This document shows positions 36,197 through 45,964 of a DNA stretch of 64,000 nt, piece after piece (the stretch's first letter is position 1; each line of letters begins with the position of its first letter). The notes under the pieces were generated by a model. That model was not told the DNA's origin. It worked only from the letters and a program-made list of their open reading frames with translations, and searched no databases. The DNA lies in assembly GCF_000368925.1 (NCBI RefSeq), contig NZ_KB849755.1, positions 587,639 to 651,638 on the forward strand, given 5' to 3'. Origin of the DNA: Acinetobacter bereziniae LMG 1003 = CIP 70.12 (GTDB lineage Bacteria; Pseudomonadota; Gammaproteobacteria; Pseudomonadales; Moraxellaceae). Position numbers and translations under genes: made by a program.

Positions 36197-37511
36197 GATA
36201 AACCACAACGACCAGTCCTGTCGATGGTATTAACGCTATATCATTGTGAATACTCAAATAATAGAGGCGATCAAATAACTCTACACGCCAGCCTAATTGT
36301 TTACACAGCTTTTGCACCAGTTGGAGTCCAATACCGTGTCCTTTAGTTTGTAACCTTAATTGAGGGCTAGATAAATCCTGTACTTTATTATCATTGAGTA
36401 AATGAATACCTATACCGTTATCAGCAATCAGAACTTTGTTTTTTTGTATGATGATATCGATTTCTGATCCTTGGGAATAATTTAAGGCATTCCGTAAAAT
36501 ATTGCCGAAAACCATTTTTGTCATAGAGGGATACAACTGTCGTGTCTGTTCTGCTATCCCCTGATGAAGATTAATTTGTATTCCTTTCACTTGCCCCACA
36601 CTTTCAAGATCAGTTTGTAATTCTTGTAAGATTTTAAATATTGAGCTGTGTTCTGGTGTAAGTGTGTTTGTCGTATTACGCGCAATTGCCAATAAAGTAT
36701 CAACCAGTAACTGCATATCCTCTATGGTATTGCTCAAACGAACAAAGACTTTATTATCTCCATAACGAGCTTGGCAAAGCTGAACATTACCTTTAAGGAC
36801 AGTTAAAGGTGTTCGTAATTCATGACTAACATCACGACTAAATTCACGCTCACGATGAATAAATTCACTCAAAACTTGATGGTATTTCTCTAACGCTTGT
36901 TTTAAATATTCTGCTTCCATATTTGCATCAGTACTAATATCCTTAAATGGTGATGCCCCTTTGTTCTGGTGATCCCAGTCAATATTTTCTAAAGCATTTG
37001 CAAGTCTAGTGATTGGAGAAAAATAACGACGTGCACGACGGTTCCACCACCAAAGTACGCTATAAAGCACAAACAAACTTAACATGAGAGGTGCCAATCC
37101 AAACAACCAAATCAGTTTATTGACATTACTTTCACCAAAAACTAAAAGGACATGCTGTCCATTACGCTCACCATAAACAGTCATACGCTCCTTGCCATCC
37201 ACAAAATGACGGCCAACGCCTGGTGTTAAATGCATGTTCTGAAAACTATTTGGCGCTACCTTAGTCCAGCGATATCCATATAAATTTTTAGTATCAGGCA
37301 AATCTGCATTTGGATTACGCTCTACACGCATCCAATAATGTTCCATTTCCTGTTCTAGTGCAGTTTTCAACAAAGTGCCTTTAATCACCCACGCACTACA
37401 TGTAATACCAATCACGATCGATAAAGCAATCAATCCGATTTGTAACCAGTAATATCGATTAAAGACTTCACCCAAGGGATGGGCACGCTTGCCCTTAAAT
37501 AGTCTCAGCAT
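36189..37511 (-). CDS. Two-component sensor histidine kinase
   Basis: A 440-residue inner-membrane kinase. Membrane helices lie near 22-43 and 132-155 with an ~85-residue periplasmic sensor domain between them. The dimerisation helix contains His230 (DVSHELRTPLTVLKG), and the ATP domain has the N box (FGNILRNALNYS), G1 DNGIGIH and G2 GHGIGLQLV. GGGAG precedes the ATG. It is the last gene of the lipid operon and is convergent with the response regulator. The signal is unknown, but membrane-lipid state or oxidative stress would fit. Confidence 0.92.
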   Translation of the reverse strand: MLRLFKGKRAHPLGEVFNRYYWLQIGLIALSIVIGITCSAWVIKGTLLKTALEQEMEHYWMRVERNPNADLPDTKNLYGYRWTKVAPNSFQNMHLTPGVGRHFVDGKERMTVYGERNGQHVLLVFGESNVNKLIWLFGLAPLMLSLFVLYSVLWWWNRRARRYFSPITRLANALENIDWDHQNKGASPFKDISTDANMEAEYLKQALEKYHQVLSEFIHREREFSRDVSHELRTPLTVLKGNVQLCQARYGDNKVFVRLSNTIEDMQLLVDTLLAIARNTTNTLTPEHSSIFKILQELQTDLESVGQVKGIQINLHQGIAEQTRQLYPSMTKMVFGNILRNALNYSQGSEIDIIIQKNKVLIADNGIGIHLLNDNKVQDLSSPQLRLQTKGHGIGLQLVQKLCKQLGWRVELFDRLYYLSIHNDIALIPSTGLVVVVYLN

Positions 37512-37558
37512 AAATATGCTCCCTTGTGTGCCCCAATAAACAACACATTCAATTCAGA

Positions 37559-38608
37559 TTATAAGACTTTCTTGCAAAACAAAAAATGACCAATAACCCA
37601 TTCTTGTCCCTGTTCAAAACCAAAAAGTTCAGCACAAGCCATAAAAAAGATTCGCCAACGTTGCCACCATATTGCTGCATCTTTACCATAGGTTTGTTCG
37701 AATAATGGTTTTAAACTTTGATGTTGTCGGTCCATATTTTCAAGCCAAGCATTTGCTGTTCTTTCATATTGTTTACCTGACCATTGCCAATGCTGTTCTA
37801 ATTGTAAGTGATCTTGAAAATGTAAGAAAGTCGATGCAGATGGCATAAGTCCACCACTAAAAAAGTATTTCGACATCCAATCATATTCATTTTTAATTTC
37901 AAATGGATAATGTAAAAACCGATGACAAAAAATGTGACACCACAATAATCCATCAGGTTTAAGCCAGAGATTTATTTTTTCAAATAACTTTTGGTAATTA
38001 CGCACATGCTCAAACATTTCCACCGATACCACACGATCATATGCACTGGATTCAAGTTCTAATACATTGACATCACAGGTGATCACTTTTAAATGATTGT
38101 ACTGCCGTAATTTAGCTTGTTCCTGAATATATTCACGTTGCGTTGCTGAGTTTGATACCACCGTAATGGAGGCATTCGGATAATGCTCAGCCATCCATAA
38201 ACTTAAGGATCCCCAACCACAACCGATTTCCAAAATGTGTTGACCATCTTTTAATTTTGCTCGCTCGCAATAACATGCTAAAGCCAACGCTTCAGCTTCG
38301 TCTAGACTGGTTTGTGCATCTGTAAATAGACTCGCACTATATTTTAAGTGCTTTCCCAGTACAGACTGAAAAAATGCAGTGGGAAGTTCATAATGCTGCT
38401 CGTTAGCTTTGTCAGTTTCAATCGCAATTTCACTACGTTTAAGCATGTTCACAACATCCATGTAACGCTGACTACCCAATTCAGGATCATAACGTCCTTC
38501 TTGAATCAAACGCTTTTTACTTAAACTTCGGATCACCGCACGTATAGCTTGATCTGGGATCAGCCCACTTTCGACCAGCTTTAAAGATTGTTGAATAATA
38601 TAATCCAT
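37559..38608 (-). CDS. CFA-synthase-like SAM-dependent methyltransferase
   Basis: A 349-residue class I methyltransferase. After an N-terminal helical part comes ANEQHYELPTAFFQSVLG, then SAM motif I LEIGCGWGSLSLWMAE, then VVSNSATQREYI and RVVSVEMFEHVRNYQ. This pattern belongs to the cyclopropane-fatty-acid synthase superfamily but is closer to its coclaurine N-methyltransferase-like branch than to classical Cfa. In the lipid operon it may methylate an unsaturated acyl chain without closing a ring. The distinct Cfa homologue lies two genes upstream. Confidence 0.85.
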   Translation of the reverse strand: MDYIIQQSLKLVESGLIPDQAIRAVIRSLSKKRLIQEGRYDPELGSQRYMDVVNMLKRSEIAIETDKANEQHYELPTAFFQSVLGKHLKYSASLFTDAQTSLDEAEALALACYCERAKLKDGQHILEIGCGWGSLSLWMAEHYPNASITVVSNSATQREYIQEQAKLRQYNHLKVITCDVNVLELESSAYDRVVSVEMFEHVRNYQKLFEKINLWLKPDGLLWCHIFCHRFLHYPFEIKNEYDWMSKYFFSGGLMPSASTFLHFQDHLQLEQHWQWSGKQYERTANAWLENMDRQHQSLKPLFEQTYGKDAAIWWQRWRIFFMACAELFGFEQGQEWVIGHFLFCKKVL

Positions 38609-38616
38609 ATTTTGAT

Positions 38617-39396
38617 CTACTCTTTAGGTTGCCACGGAATAAACATTGAGGTTCGTTTTTGATAATCCCGATAATTTTGACCACGATGACGTAATGCTTG
38701 CTGTTCGCTAAACGGAATACCCGTGATGTAATATAAAAATACCCACATCAGTAATGGATAAATCCATAGCAGATAAAGCCCAGCCGCTAATCCTAGAATA
38801 GGATAGGCAAACCAATGTAACCATTCAAAAAAATAATTCGGATGACGCGAATATTTCCATAATCCTTGATCCATGGTTTGACCATGATTATTTGGATTCT
38901 GTTTAAAACGATATAGCTGCTGATCGGCAGTGCTTTCACCAATAAAAGCCAGTAACATCACCAGTGCGGCTGCAATCTGTGCCCAATAGATCCATTCATT
39001 CCACTGTGTATTTGGGGAACTGAGTAAAGATAGCATGGGATAAGAAAACAAAAGCGCGAGTCCTGCTTGAAACATAAAAAAAGCCAAGAATCCCAAATGT
39101 TTGAATTGCCCCATAGCACGGCGCATATTGGCATAACGACGGTCTTCTTCTGTTTCATGCCAGTAACGGCGAAATAAATGCCACGTCAGGCGTAAAAACC
39201 AAATGCTGCTTGAAAGTCCAATAAAGATACGTACACTTAGAGGTGCAAGATCCAGCAAAAAAGCAGCTAACATCACATTCAATGCAATACAGAAACTCCA
39301 TGCTACATCGACTAAACCCGCACGATTGTTATAGCTTACGATGAGCCAACAGGGCAGCATAATCACGACATCAAGTAAAAACAATTTCAAAAACAT
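38617..39396 (-). CDS. DUF1295 (steroid 5-alpha-reductase-like) membrane protein
   Basis: A 259-residue inner-membrane protein with about seven hydrophobic segments. The C-terminal signature GLWKYSRHPNYFFEWLHW and a later HRGQNYRDYQKRT match the steroid reductase/isoprenylcysteine methyltransferase-like fold of DUF1295, an NADPH-binding family. The start at 39396 follows GGAGT at seven bases; the frame continues eight codons further. It lies between two methyltransferase genes and could reduce an acyl or enone intermediate (inference). Confidence 0.82.
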   Translation of the reverse strand: MFLKLFLLDVVIMLPCWLIVSYNNRAGLVDVAWSFCIALNVMLAAFLLDLAPLSVRIFIGLSSSIWFLRLTWHLFRRYWHETEEDRRYANMRRAMGQFKHLGFLAFFMFQAGLALLFSYPMLSLLSSPNTQWNEWIYWAQIAAALVMLLAFIGESTADQQLYRFKQNPNNHGQTMDQGLWKYSRHPNYFFEWLHWFAYPILGLAAGLYLLWIYPLLMWVFLYYITGIPFSEQQALRHRGQNYRDYQKRTSMFIPWQPKE

Positions 39397-39434
39397 TTTG
39401 CTTACTCCTTGATATATCAATGAATGCTTAGAAG

Positions 39435-40631
39435 TTAATAAATATTTGCTTCAAACAACATATGTACATCACTGATTACGCCCTCTTTGAATCCTCCTTC
39501 GCAATAACATAAATAGAAGTCCCACATCCGAATAAAATTTTCATCAAATCCAAGTTCAAGAACTTGTTCACGAGCAGCTAAAAAATTTTTCCGCCAAAGA
39601 TGCAATGTTTGTGCATAACTTTGACCAATATCTTCCAAATGTTTTAAACGTAATTTTTGTTCGGATGCCGTTTGCGTTAATACGCTGATACATGGAATAA
39701 AACTACCAGGGAAAATATACCGTTTAATATAATCAACAGTTTTTAAAGCTTTTTTATAGCGTGCGTCTTCAATGGTAATGGCTTGAATTAATCCCAATCC
39801 TTTTGGTTTCAATAAATTACGACATTGTTTAAAATAAGTGGATAAATATTGTTCACCTACCGCTTCAATCATTTCAATTGAAACCAATTTGTCGAATTTA
39901 CCGTCAAGCAAGCGATAATCTTTTAGTTGCACCTCTACCCGATGTGCTAAGCCTGCTGCTTCAATACGGGTCACGGCTTCATCATATTGTGCTTGTGAAA
40001 TCGTAATCGTTGTTACCTTACAGCCATAATTTTGTGCAGCATAAAGTGCAAAACCGCCCCATCCACTTCCAATTTCGACCAAATGATCCATGGGTTTGAG
40101 TTGTAGTTTTTGGCAGATCAAATCTTTTTTATACTCCGAGGCTTGCTCCAAAGTCATTTCAGCATCTTTAAACACGGCACTCGAATACATCATTGATGGA
40201 TCAAGAAATAATTTAAAGAAATCATTACTCAGGTCATAATGATCTGCGATATTTTTACGACTCCCCTTGATCGAGTTTTTACGCTTTTTATACCAAGCTT
40301 TTAAAAAAAATTGGCTCGCTTGAGCAATAATATTTTGATTTAATTGATCCAAAAGATCACGGTTACGTGCCAAAATTTGGATCAATTCAACCAAATGATT
40401 GGTACTCCAATAACCACGAATATAGCCTTCAGCTGCGCCTAGCACACCATACTTGAAGATCAAGTCCACCAATTTTTTATCATGAACCTGAACTACTGCT
40501 ACTAACTCAATACTGTCACCGACAAAACCATTCCACACCCCGCTAAATATAATTTGACCATGACGGAGTTTTAACAAACTTTGTAAAATCAAAGGTAGAG
40601 AATCTTGTTCACTGGAAATAAGTGCTTTCAT
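39435..40631 (-). CDS. Cyclopropane-fatty-acyl-phospholipid synthase family protein
   Basis: A 398-residue SAM-dependent lipid methyltransferase. The N-terminal lipid-binding part is followed by NIADHYDLSNDFFKLFLDPS, SAM motif LVEIGSGWGGFALYAAQNYG, VEVQLKDYR, SIEMIEAVGEQY and IQAITIED, all standard in Cfa. It adds a methylene across a cis double bond of membrane phospholipid acyl chains. Its ATG overlaps the DUF1365 stop, so expression is coupled. Acyl desaturation by the first gene of the operon could supply its substrate. Confidence 0.9.
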   Translation of the reverse strand: MKALISSEQDSLPLILQSLLKLRHGQIIFSGVWNGFVGDSIELVAVVQVHDKKLVDLIFKYGVLGAAEGYIRGYWSTNHLVELIQILARNRDLLDQLNQNIIAQASQFFLKAWYKKRKNSIKGSRKNIADHYDLSNDFFKLFLDPSMMYSSAVFKDAEMTLEQASEYKKDLICQKLQLKPMDHLVEIGSGWGGFALYAAQNYGCKVTTITISQAQYDEAVTRIEAAGLAHRVEVQLKDYRLLDGKFDKLVSIEMIEAVGEQYLSTYFKQCRNLLKPKGLGLIQAITIEDARYKKALKTVDYIKRYIFPGSFIPCISVLTQTASEQKLRLKHLEDIGQSYAQTLHLWRKNFLAAREQVLELGFDENFIRMWDFYLCYCEGGFKEGVISDVHMLFEANIY

Positions 40632-41422
40632 CGCTTTGTTTTTCCTTTTTGTTTATTCGGATGCCGATAAAATGGGACCTTTTTCTTCCATAAACGAAAA
40701 GCATTTAGATAAATTCCCGCCATCATTTTGAAAGGTTCAAAGACACTATGAATAGCATATCGATGCTGTTGTGAAGAAACTGTGATGGGGGTTAGTAAAA
40801 ATCGCATAGTTGCATCAAATTGCAGTACATCTTGTTGAAAAAGCTGCATATGAATCACATTTTGTTGCGCAGAGAAATTAAAACTCCATTTGTAATTGAT
40901 GTCCATTGGCATAAAAGGAGAAACATGAAATGATTTTTTAAACTCGAATTTATAGCTGTTAAATTGAGAATGTTGTACAGCTTTGTCACGACAGTCGTGT
41001 ACATATACTTTACGTTCTTCCCATGGCGTGTTGGTGATTTCACTTAGAATAAATAGCGGCTTTTCACTGGCATCAAAAATAAAAAAGAATACCACTGAGT
41101 TAAATCGATAACCTAAAGTTCTCGGCAAGGCTAAAACTCGAATCTGTGTATCTAAACCTAGTAGACTATTGGCTTGTTTTAATAATATTTTTTCAATTTT
41201 TTGCCGAATTGTTCCATATTCTTCTATTAAAAAATCATTCGGATCAAGTTTGAGTAAATTCCAACGTTGTGATGACCATAAATAAGACTGCTCGGTAAAA
41301 TAGTGGATTTGATCTGGGTCAAACCATAAATAATTTAACTTTGCTTCAAATTGATGGGACTTGGGTAAATAGCGTCGATGCCGGATCGAGGCTGGAGCTA
41401 TAGCTAATTCAGTCAGCAACAT
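40628..41422 (-). CDS. DUF1365 family protein
   Basis: A 264-residue protein of a family that almost always accompanies CFA synthase and an amine-oxidase-like FAD protein. HRRYLPKSHQFEAKLNYLWF opens the domain, and NPVVFFFIFDASEKPLF-like and KSFHVSPFMPMDINYKWSF follow. Biochemical function is not established. Length is normal. It is coupled on its downstream side to the Cfa homologue (four-base overlap) and lies nine bases after the FAD gene. Confidence 0.87.
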   Translation of the reverse strand: MLLTELAIAPASIRHRRYLPKSHQFEAKLNYLWFDPDQIHYFTEQSYLWSSQRWNLLKLDPNDFLIEEYGTIRQKIEKILLKQANSLLGLDTQIRVLALPRTLGYRFNSVVFFFIFDASEKPLFILSEITNTPWEERKVYVHDCRDKAVQHSQFNSYKFEFKKSFHVSPFMPMDINYKWSFNFSAQQNVIHMQLFQQDVLQFDATMRFLLTPITVSSQQHRYAIHSVFEPFKMMAGIYLNAFRLWKKKVPFYRHPNKQKGKTKR

Positions 41423-41430
41423 GAGAACTC

Positions 41431-42705
41431 CTAGATTAGCTTTTCTATATGCTTCACAACTTGAGCTGCACTACGTACACCATCCTCGTGAAACCCCCAT
41501 CCCCAATAGGCACCACAAAATGAGGTTCGATTTTGTCCATTAATCTCAGACCAGCGTCCTTGCGCTCCTATGGCTGATACATCAAATACAGGATGACGAT
41601 ACTCGCGCTCAACTAAAATCAGCTCTGGTTTAATGTCAAAATTTGGATTCAATGTAGCGAAAATTTGTGTTTGGCAGGACAAGTTCTGTAGTTTGTTCAT
41701 CCAGTAGCTAAATGTGTAATGAACTCTTGGCTTGATATTTTGCGTATCAAAATTTGATTGATCTTGAGTAATATGTACATGCCAACTCGCCCATTGAGAT
41801 TTCGACTTGGGCATAATTGTCAGATCATGATGTACCACCATTTTATTGTCTTGATAGGAAAATTTGGACAACACCTCCTGCTCTAATTCAGATGGATCAT
41901 TTAATAACTTTAGACTGTCATCTGCATGACTTGCAAAAACCACCCAATCAAATTTTTGTGTCTCATACTCTGTTTGAACAATCACTTGATCCGTCAAACG
42001 AGATACACTGATTACTGCTTGTTTTTTAAACTCAATATTTGCAGACTGCTGTTGAATGGCTTCGACATAACGAGCTGAACCACCAATTATAGTTTGCCAT
42101 TGAGGGCGATCTTTAAGCTGAAGCATTCGATGGTGTTGAAAAAAACTCACCACAAATTTATAAGGAATTTTTCCTACTTGATCAATCGGACATGACCATA
42201 ATGCGCCACACATTGGATATAAATGCTCTTGGCGAAAAGCCTCGGAATATCCATTTTGATTTAGATAATCTTCAATACTTAAATTGATCTCAAGATCATT
42301 CACCACGACAGTTTTATTTTCTGAATAAAATTTAAAAAGATCAGAAAGCATGACTCTAAATTTTGATTTAAAAAAATTTTGTGGTCTACTTAGTAAAGAA
42401 ATTTTTTTTGAAGGGTTATATTGTAAACCCGTAATTAGATTATTGACCGAAAAACTCATATCACTGTTTTGTGCTTTTACACCTAACTCAGCGATCATCT
42501 GGCTAAATAATGGATAATTATAATGATTGAATACGATAAAACCACTATCAATAGCGAGTTTTTGCTCATCAATAATCAAATCATGTGTATCAGTATGCCC
42601 ACCAAAATACGTATTTTTCTCAAATATAGTGACCTGATGATGTTTTGAAAGTTTCCATGCAGCATACAGTCCAGAAATTCCTGACCCAATAATCGCAATT
42701 TTCAT
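41431..42705 (-). CDS. FAD-dependent amine-oxidase-like oxidoreductase
   Basis: A 424-residue flavoprotein. GSGISGLYAAWKLSKHH at 7-23 is the dinucleotide-binding motif, EKNTYFGGHTDT gives the next FAD-contact segment, and DWVVFASHADDSLKLL and FCGAYWGWGFHEDG are conserved in the NAD/FAD-binding group seen next to DUF1365 and Cfa. It probably oxidises or desaturates an acyl group. It overlaps the upstream desaturase gene by four bases. Confidence 0.88.
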   Translation of the reverse strand: MKIAIIGSGISGLYAAWKLSKHHQVTIFEKNTYFGGHTDTHDLIIDEQKLAIDSGFIVFNHYNYPLFSQMIAELGVKAQNSDMSFSVNNLITGLQYNPSKKISLLSRPQNFFKSKFRVMLSDLFKFYSENKTVVVNDLEINLSIEDYLNQNGYSEAFRQEHLYPMCGALWSCPIDQVGKIPYKFVVSFFQHHRMLQLKDRPQWQTIIGGSARYVEAIQQQSANIEFKKQAVISVSRLTDQVIVQTEYETQKFDWVVFASHADDSLKLLNDPSELEQEVLSKFSYQDNKMVVHHDLTIMPKSKSQWASWHVHITQDQSNFDTQNIKPRVHYTFSYWMNKLQNLSCQTQIFATLNPNFDIKPELILVEREYRHPVFDVSAIGAQGRWSEINGQNRTSFCGAYWGWGFHEDGVRSAAQVVKHIEKLI

Positions 42706-43691
42706 GAAGATTCCCCAGTTGAACTTTTATTGGTGTTTGTTTTAATGAAGATATTTACTTTAGTTGATGATTGAGCAATTTTACTGAATTCATAGACTCG
42801 TGCTGGTATTGGTTTCAATCCCCAGACTAAACCGATCCAAGACATCATTTTTAAAAGATAGTAAGTGATATCAATTTGCCACCAATAAAAACCTTGCCTA
42901 GCGCTCTCAGCATAATAATGATGGTTATTATGCCATCCCTCACCTAAAGTAATGATCGATAAAAATAAATTGTTTCGACTTTGATCTTCTGTTTCAAAAT
43001 CTCGACTGCCATATAAATGTGCGAGTGAATTAATACATAAAGTGGCATGAATTAATAAAACTGTTGAAACAACAAAGCCCCAGACCAATAGTTGTAGACC
43101 TGATGTAGCAAGTGATGGATAGACAACGGCAAGCCACTCACCCAAAGCATAAATTGACACTGCGGTTAGCAGCACAATGATCAAGCTAAAACGATCTAAC
43201 CACACCATTTCAGGATATTTCAGCCAATCTTTGACCACTTCTTTACGCGTGGCAAAATTATAATCATTTAAAAACCAGCCTAAATGGCTATACCAAAAAC
43301 CATAGGTCGATGAATGTGGATCATGTTCTGTATCCGTAAACCGATGATGATAACGATGATGCGCAGCCCACCACAAAGGTCCACGTTGAGCACTCATCGT
43401 TCCAATCAACACAAAAACAAATTGAACTATTCGCGAGGTTTGGAACGTTTTATGTGACAAATATCGATGGAAAAATGCAGTAATTGAAAACATTCTTATC
43501 AGATAAAATAGCAACATGAAAGTGACAGCAAACCAAGATACCCCGACGTAAAATATACCGAGACAGGCAACATGCAGAATGATAAAAGGAATAATGCGTA
43601 CCCATTGAATTTTCTTGCTTTCTGAAGAACTGGTCTGTACCTGAATCGGACGGGACCAACTGTCTATCCACTGCCTAACACGATTCAACAT
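42702..43691 (-). CDS. Acyl-CoA/fatty acid desaturase
   Basis: A 329-residue inner-membrane di-iron desaturase of the stearoyl-CoA type. The three His boxes are FHRYLSH, AHHRYHH and WHNNHHYY, with four membrane helices arranged around them. It should introduce a cis double bond (probably delta-9) into saturated acyl chains, giving the substrate for the methyltransferases of the same operon. It is the first gene of the seven-gene lipid operon, with a candidate regulator site 59 bases upstream. Confidence 0.9.
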   Translation of the reverse strand: MLNRVRQWIDSWSRPIQVQTSSSESKKIQWVRIIPFIILHVACLGIFYVGVSWFAVTFMLLFYLIRMFSITAFFHRYLSHKTFQTSRIVQFVFVLIGTMSAQRGPLWWAAHHRYHHRFTDTEHDPHSSTYGFWYSHLGWFLNDYNFATRKEVVKDWLKYPEMVWLDRFSLIIVLLTAVSIYALGEWLAVVYPSLATSGLQLLVWGFVVSTVLLIHATLCINSLAHLYGSRDFETEDQSRNNLFLSIITLGEGWHNNHHYYAESARQGFYWWQIDITYYLLKMMSWIGLVWGLKPIPARVYEFSKIAQSSTKVNIFIKTNTNKSSTGESS

Positions 43692-43749
43692 AGAGGTATC
43701 CTAATTTTCTAATCATTGGATTTTATATAAAGAAGTTTAATCAACCCGA

Positions 43750-43766
43750 AATGAAATTTATGTGAA
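43750..43766 (-). promoter_or_regulatory. Direct repeat TTCACA-N5-TTCATT upstream of the lipid operon
   Basis: On the minus strand TTCACA is followed 11 bases later by TTCATT, matching the exact TTCACA repeat at 34371-34387 in sequence and spacing. It lies 59 bases before the desaturase ATG. Candidate binding site of the locus's response regulator. Confidence 0.45.
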
Positions 43767-44141
43767 GTAAATATTTTTTTTCATGACACTAAAACGTTAA
43801 TGTAGATGACTATATCGGTCAATAACCCCATTTATTTTCATTCTATTGTTATAGCAATATCTTAATTAGTTTGCACATAAGGTTGCCATGCCCATACTTG
43901 GCTTATATAAAGTATTTAAAAATGTATTGTCTGATTCTCATCACTAAAGTCAAAGGTTATCTCCCCTCAAAATAATCGATTTATGTGCTAAACAGATCGT
44001 TAAGGTCAACCAACGTCAAAGTTAAGGTTCAATTAAATTGGGTGAGTGAAATCAAACATAGAAAGATAATTTTGAATAAATATTCAGAAAAAATAAGAAA
44101 TGATCAGGAAATGGCTTTTACCTAAAGTAATTTGCTATTTC
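43767..44141. other. Intergenic region between lipid operon and symporter
   Basis: About 375 bases without a gene. It contains the upstream part of the lipid operon promoter region; nothing else was recognised. Confidence 0.4.
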
Positions 44142-44172
44142 AAGAATGCCAATCAACTTTATTGGCATTCTT
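44142..44172. terminator. Terminator of the dicarboxylate symporter gene
   Basis: Twelve-base perfect arms AAGAATGCCAAT and ATTGGCATTCTT with a 7-base loop, 13 bases beyond the stop codon of the minus-strand gene. The plus strand continues TTCATC, and the minus strand is A-rich, so direction is not certain. Confidence 0.6.
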
Positions 44173-44184
44173 TTCATCGAATCA

Positions 44185-45513
44185 TCAATATATTATGGAT
44201 TTTTCATCAATAGGTTTTAATTGGGGTGGTGTTTGAACTAGCTCAGACTTAGCCCAATTAGGATCATTTAGCATACGTTGTACCTGTTGAACATCTACAT
44301 CTTTTTCCCAAGAGCCAATGACTAAGGTAGCAACACAGTTGCCAATTAAGTTACTGACTGCTCGAATAATTCCGATCACCCAATCTATTGAAAGAATCAG
44401 CACTAAACCAATTGCAGGTATAATTGGAAAGCTGGATAACGTAGCAGCTAAAACAACAATTGCTGATGCAGGAATACCATGGGCACCTTTTGAAGTAAAC
44501 AAAGTTATAAGCAAAATGATGAGTAAGTCTGAAATTGATAGATGAACGCCAGTAGCCTGAGCAATAAAAACAACAGCAAGTGTCAGGTAGATTGAAAATC
44601 CATCAAGATTAAAAGAGTATCCAGATGGAATAACAAGACTTACAGTTGTGTCTTTAATACCGAGTTTTTTTAATTTATACATGACTTGTGGTAACACCGA
44701 ATCAGATGAAGATGTCCCACAGACAATCAAAATTTCTTCTTTAAAGTATCTTATGAATTTAAAAATGTTATACCCTAATAATTTTAATATGAGTCCAAGT
44801 ATAACAACGACAAAGAAAATAACGGTCATATAGTAAATGAGTATCAAATAGCCTAGATTAACAAGCGTTGCAATTCCGAATTGAGCTACAGTAAAAGCGA
44901 TTGCACCAAAAACGCCTATAGGTGCCAATTTCACAATAAGCGCCATTATTTTAAAAATAACTTGAGAAATCTTATCAATCAAAGATGCCACTGGATCCTT
45001 AGTATCTTTAGGAAGCATTGATAATGCAACACCGAACAGAATAGCGAAAACAACAACTTGAAGAACATCATTCCCTGTAAATGCTCCTACAGCAGTTTGA
45101 GGAATCATGTTTAAGAAAAAATCTGATACTCCAGTAACAGCATGAATATTCTCATTATATTTTTCCAACTGTGATGCATCTAATGTTGATAAATCTACAT
45201 TCATTCCATGACCAGGTTTAAAAATATATGCAACAATGAGCCCTAGTACAAGTGCAATTGAGGTCATGACCTCGAAATAAATTAAAGTCTTTGCACCAAC
45301 CTTACCTGCTTTCTTTAAATCGCCAGCACCATATATACCTAAAACAATCACGCAAAATATAAGTGGAGCAATAAGCATTTTAACTAATTTGACAAATCCT
45401 GTACCTAAAACTTGGAAATTCTTAGCAATTTCTGGAGAAAAATACCCAAATAAACATCCCAAAAATAAAGCAATAATGACTTGGGTAAATAAAGAATTTC
45501 TAATTAATTTCAT
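44185..45513 (-). CDS. dctA: Dicarboxylate/amino acid:cation symporter (DctA-like)
   Basis: A 442-residue inner-membrane transporter of the DAACS family. Signature stretches are KMLIAPLIFCVIVLGI, the serine-rich reentrant loop GTSSSDSVLP, SGYSFNLDGFSIYLTLAVVF and TSKGAHGIPASAIVVLAATL. Sequence style is nearer to DctA (C4-dicarboxylates such as succinate, fumarate, malate) than to GltP, but glutamate/aspartate cannot be excluded. It stands alone with its own terminator. Confidence 0.85.
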   Translation of the reverse strand: MKLIRNSLFTQVIIALFLGCLFGYFSPEIAKNFQVLGTGFVKLVKMLIAPLIFCVIVLGIYGAGDLKKAGKVGAKTLIYFEVMTSIALVLGLIVAYIFKPGHGMNVDLSTLDASQLEKYNENIHAVTGVSDFFLNMIPQTAVGAFTGNDVLQVVVFAILFGVALSMLPKDTKDPVASLIDKISQVIFKIMALIVKLAPIGVFGAIAFTVAQFGIATLVNLGYLILIYYMTVIFFVVVILGLILKLLGYNIFKFIRYFKEEILIVCGTSSSDSVLPQVMYKLKKLGIKDTTVSLVIPSGYSFNLDGFSIYLTLAVVFIAQATGVHLSISDLLIILLITLFTSKGAHGIPASAIVVLAATLSSFPIIPAIGLVLILSIDWVIGIIRAVSNLIGNCVATLVIGSWEKDVDVQQVQRMLNDPNWAKSELVQTPPQLKPIDEKSIIY

Positions 45514-45964
45514 AAATTAGCTCAATGATAGGACTAAATTAAGAAAAGCAAAATGGATGCCAACTCAAATAAGCCCTTTTGAGTTCTTTCAAATTTAGAT
45601 TACAAATTACCAAAAATAGCCAACTTTTTAACTTGACTAATATTCTTCCCCCTTGTTTACAGCATCTTCTTTCTCATTTTATTAATGACCCGTGCAGATA
45701 GCGCCATCTTTCTTTTTGCTGTTTATTTCCTCACTCATCTCAGGATTATTTTTTATTAATCCTCCTCAATTTGCTAAGATGGAGCTTAGAGAAATTGAGC
45801 TAATCGTCTCCCCTTTGTTGATTTAATTTCAACAATCACAAGTACACTTCAAGGTATACTTCCGCTTTGATTAGTTCACATTCACTCAGAAAAATTGGAT
45901 TCGGTTAGACGGCCAGGCTTTTTTAGATTTATATTTTTTGCTTAAATTCAGGGATTTCATGTAC
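45514..45964. other. Divergent promoter region of dctA-like gene and mutS
   Basis: About 450 bases with no ORF. It must hold both divergent promoters; no specific operator was recognised. Confidence 0.4.

Noticed and set aside
45514..45964. tRNA gene upstream of mutS
   Set aside because: No cloverleaf or T-loop sequence found in this interval.
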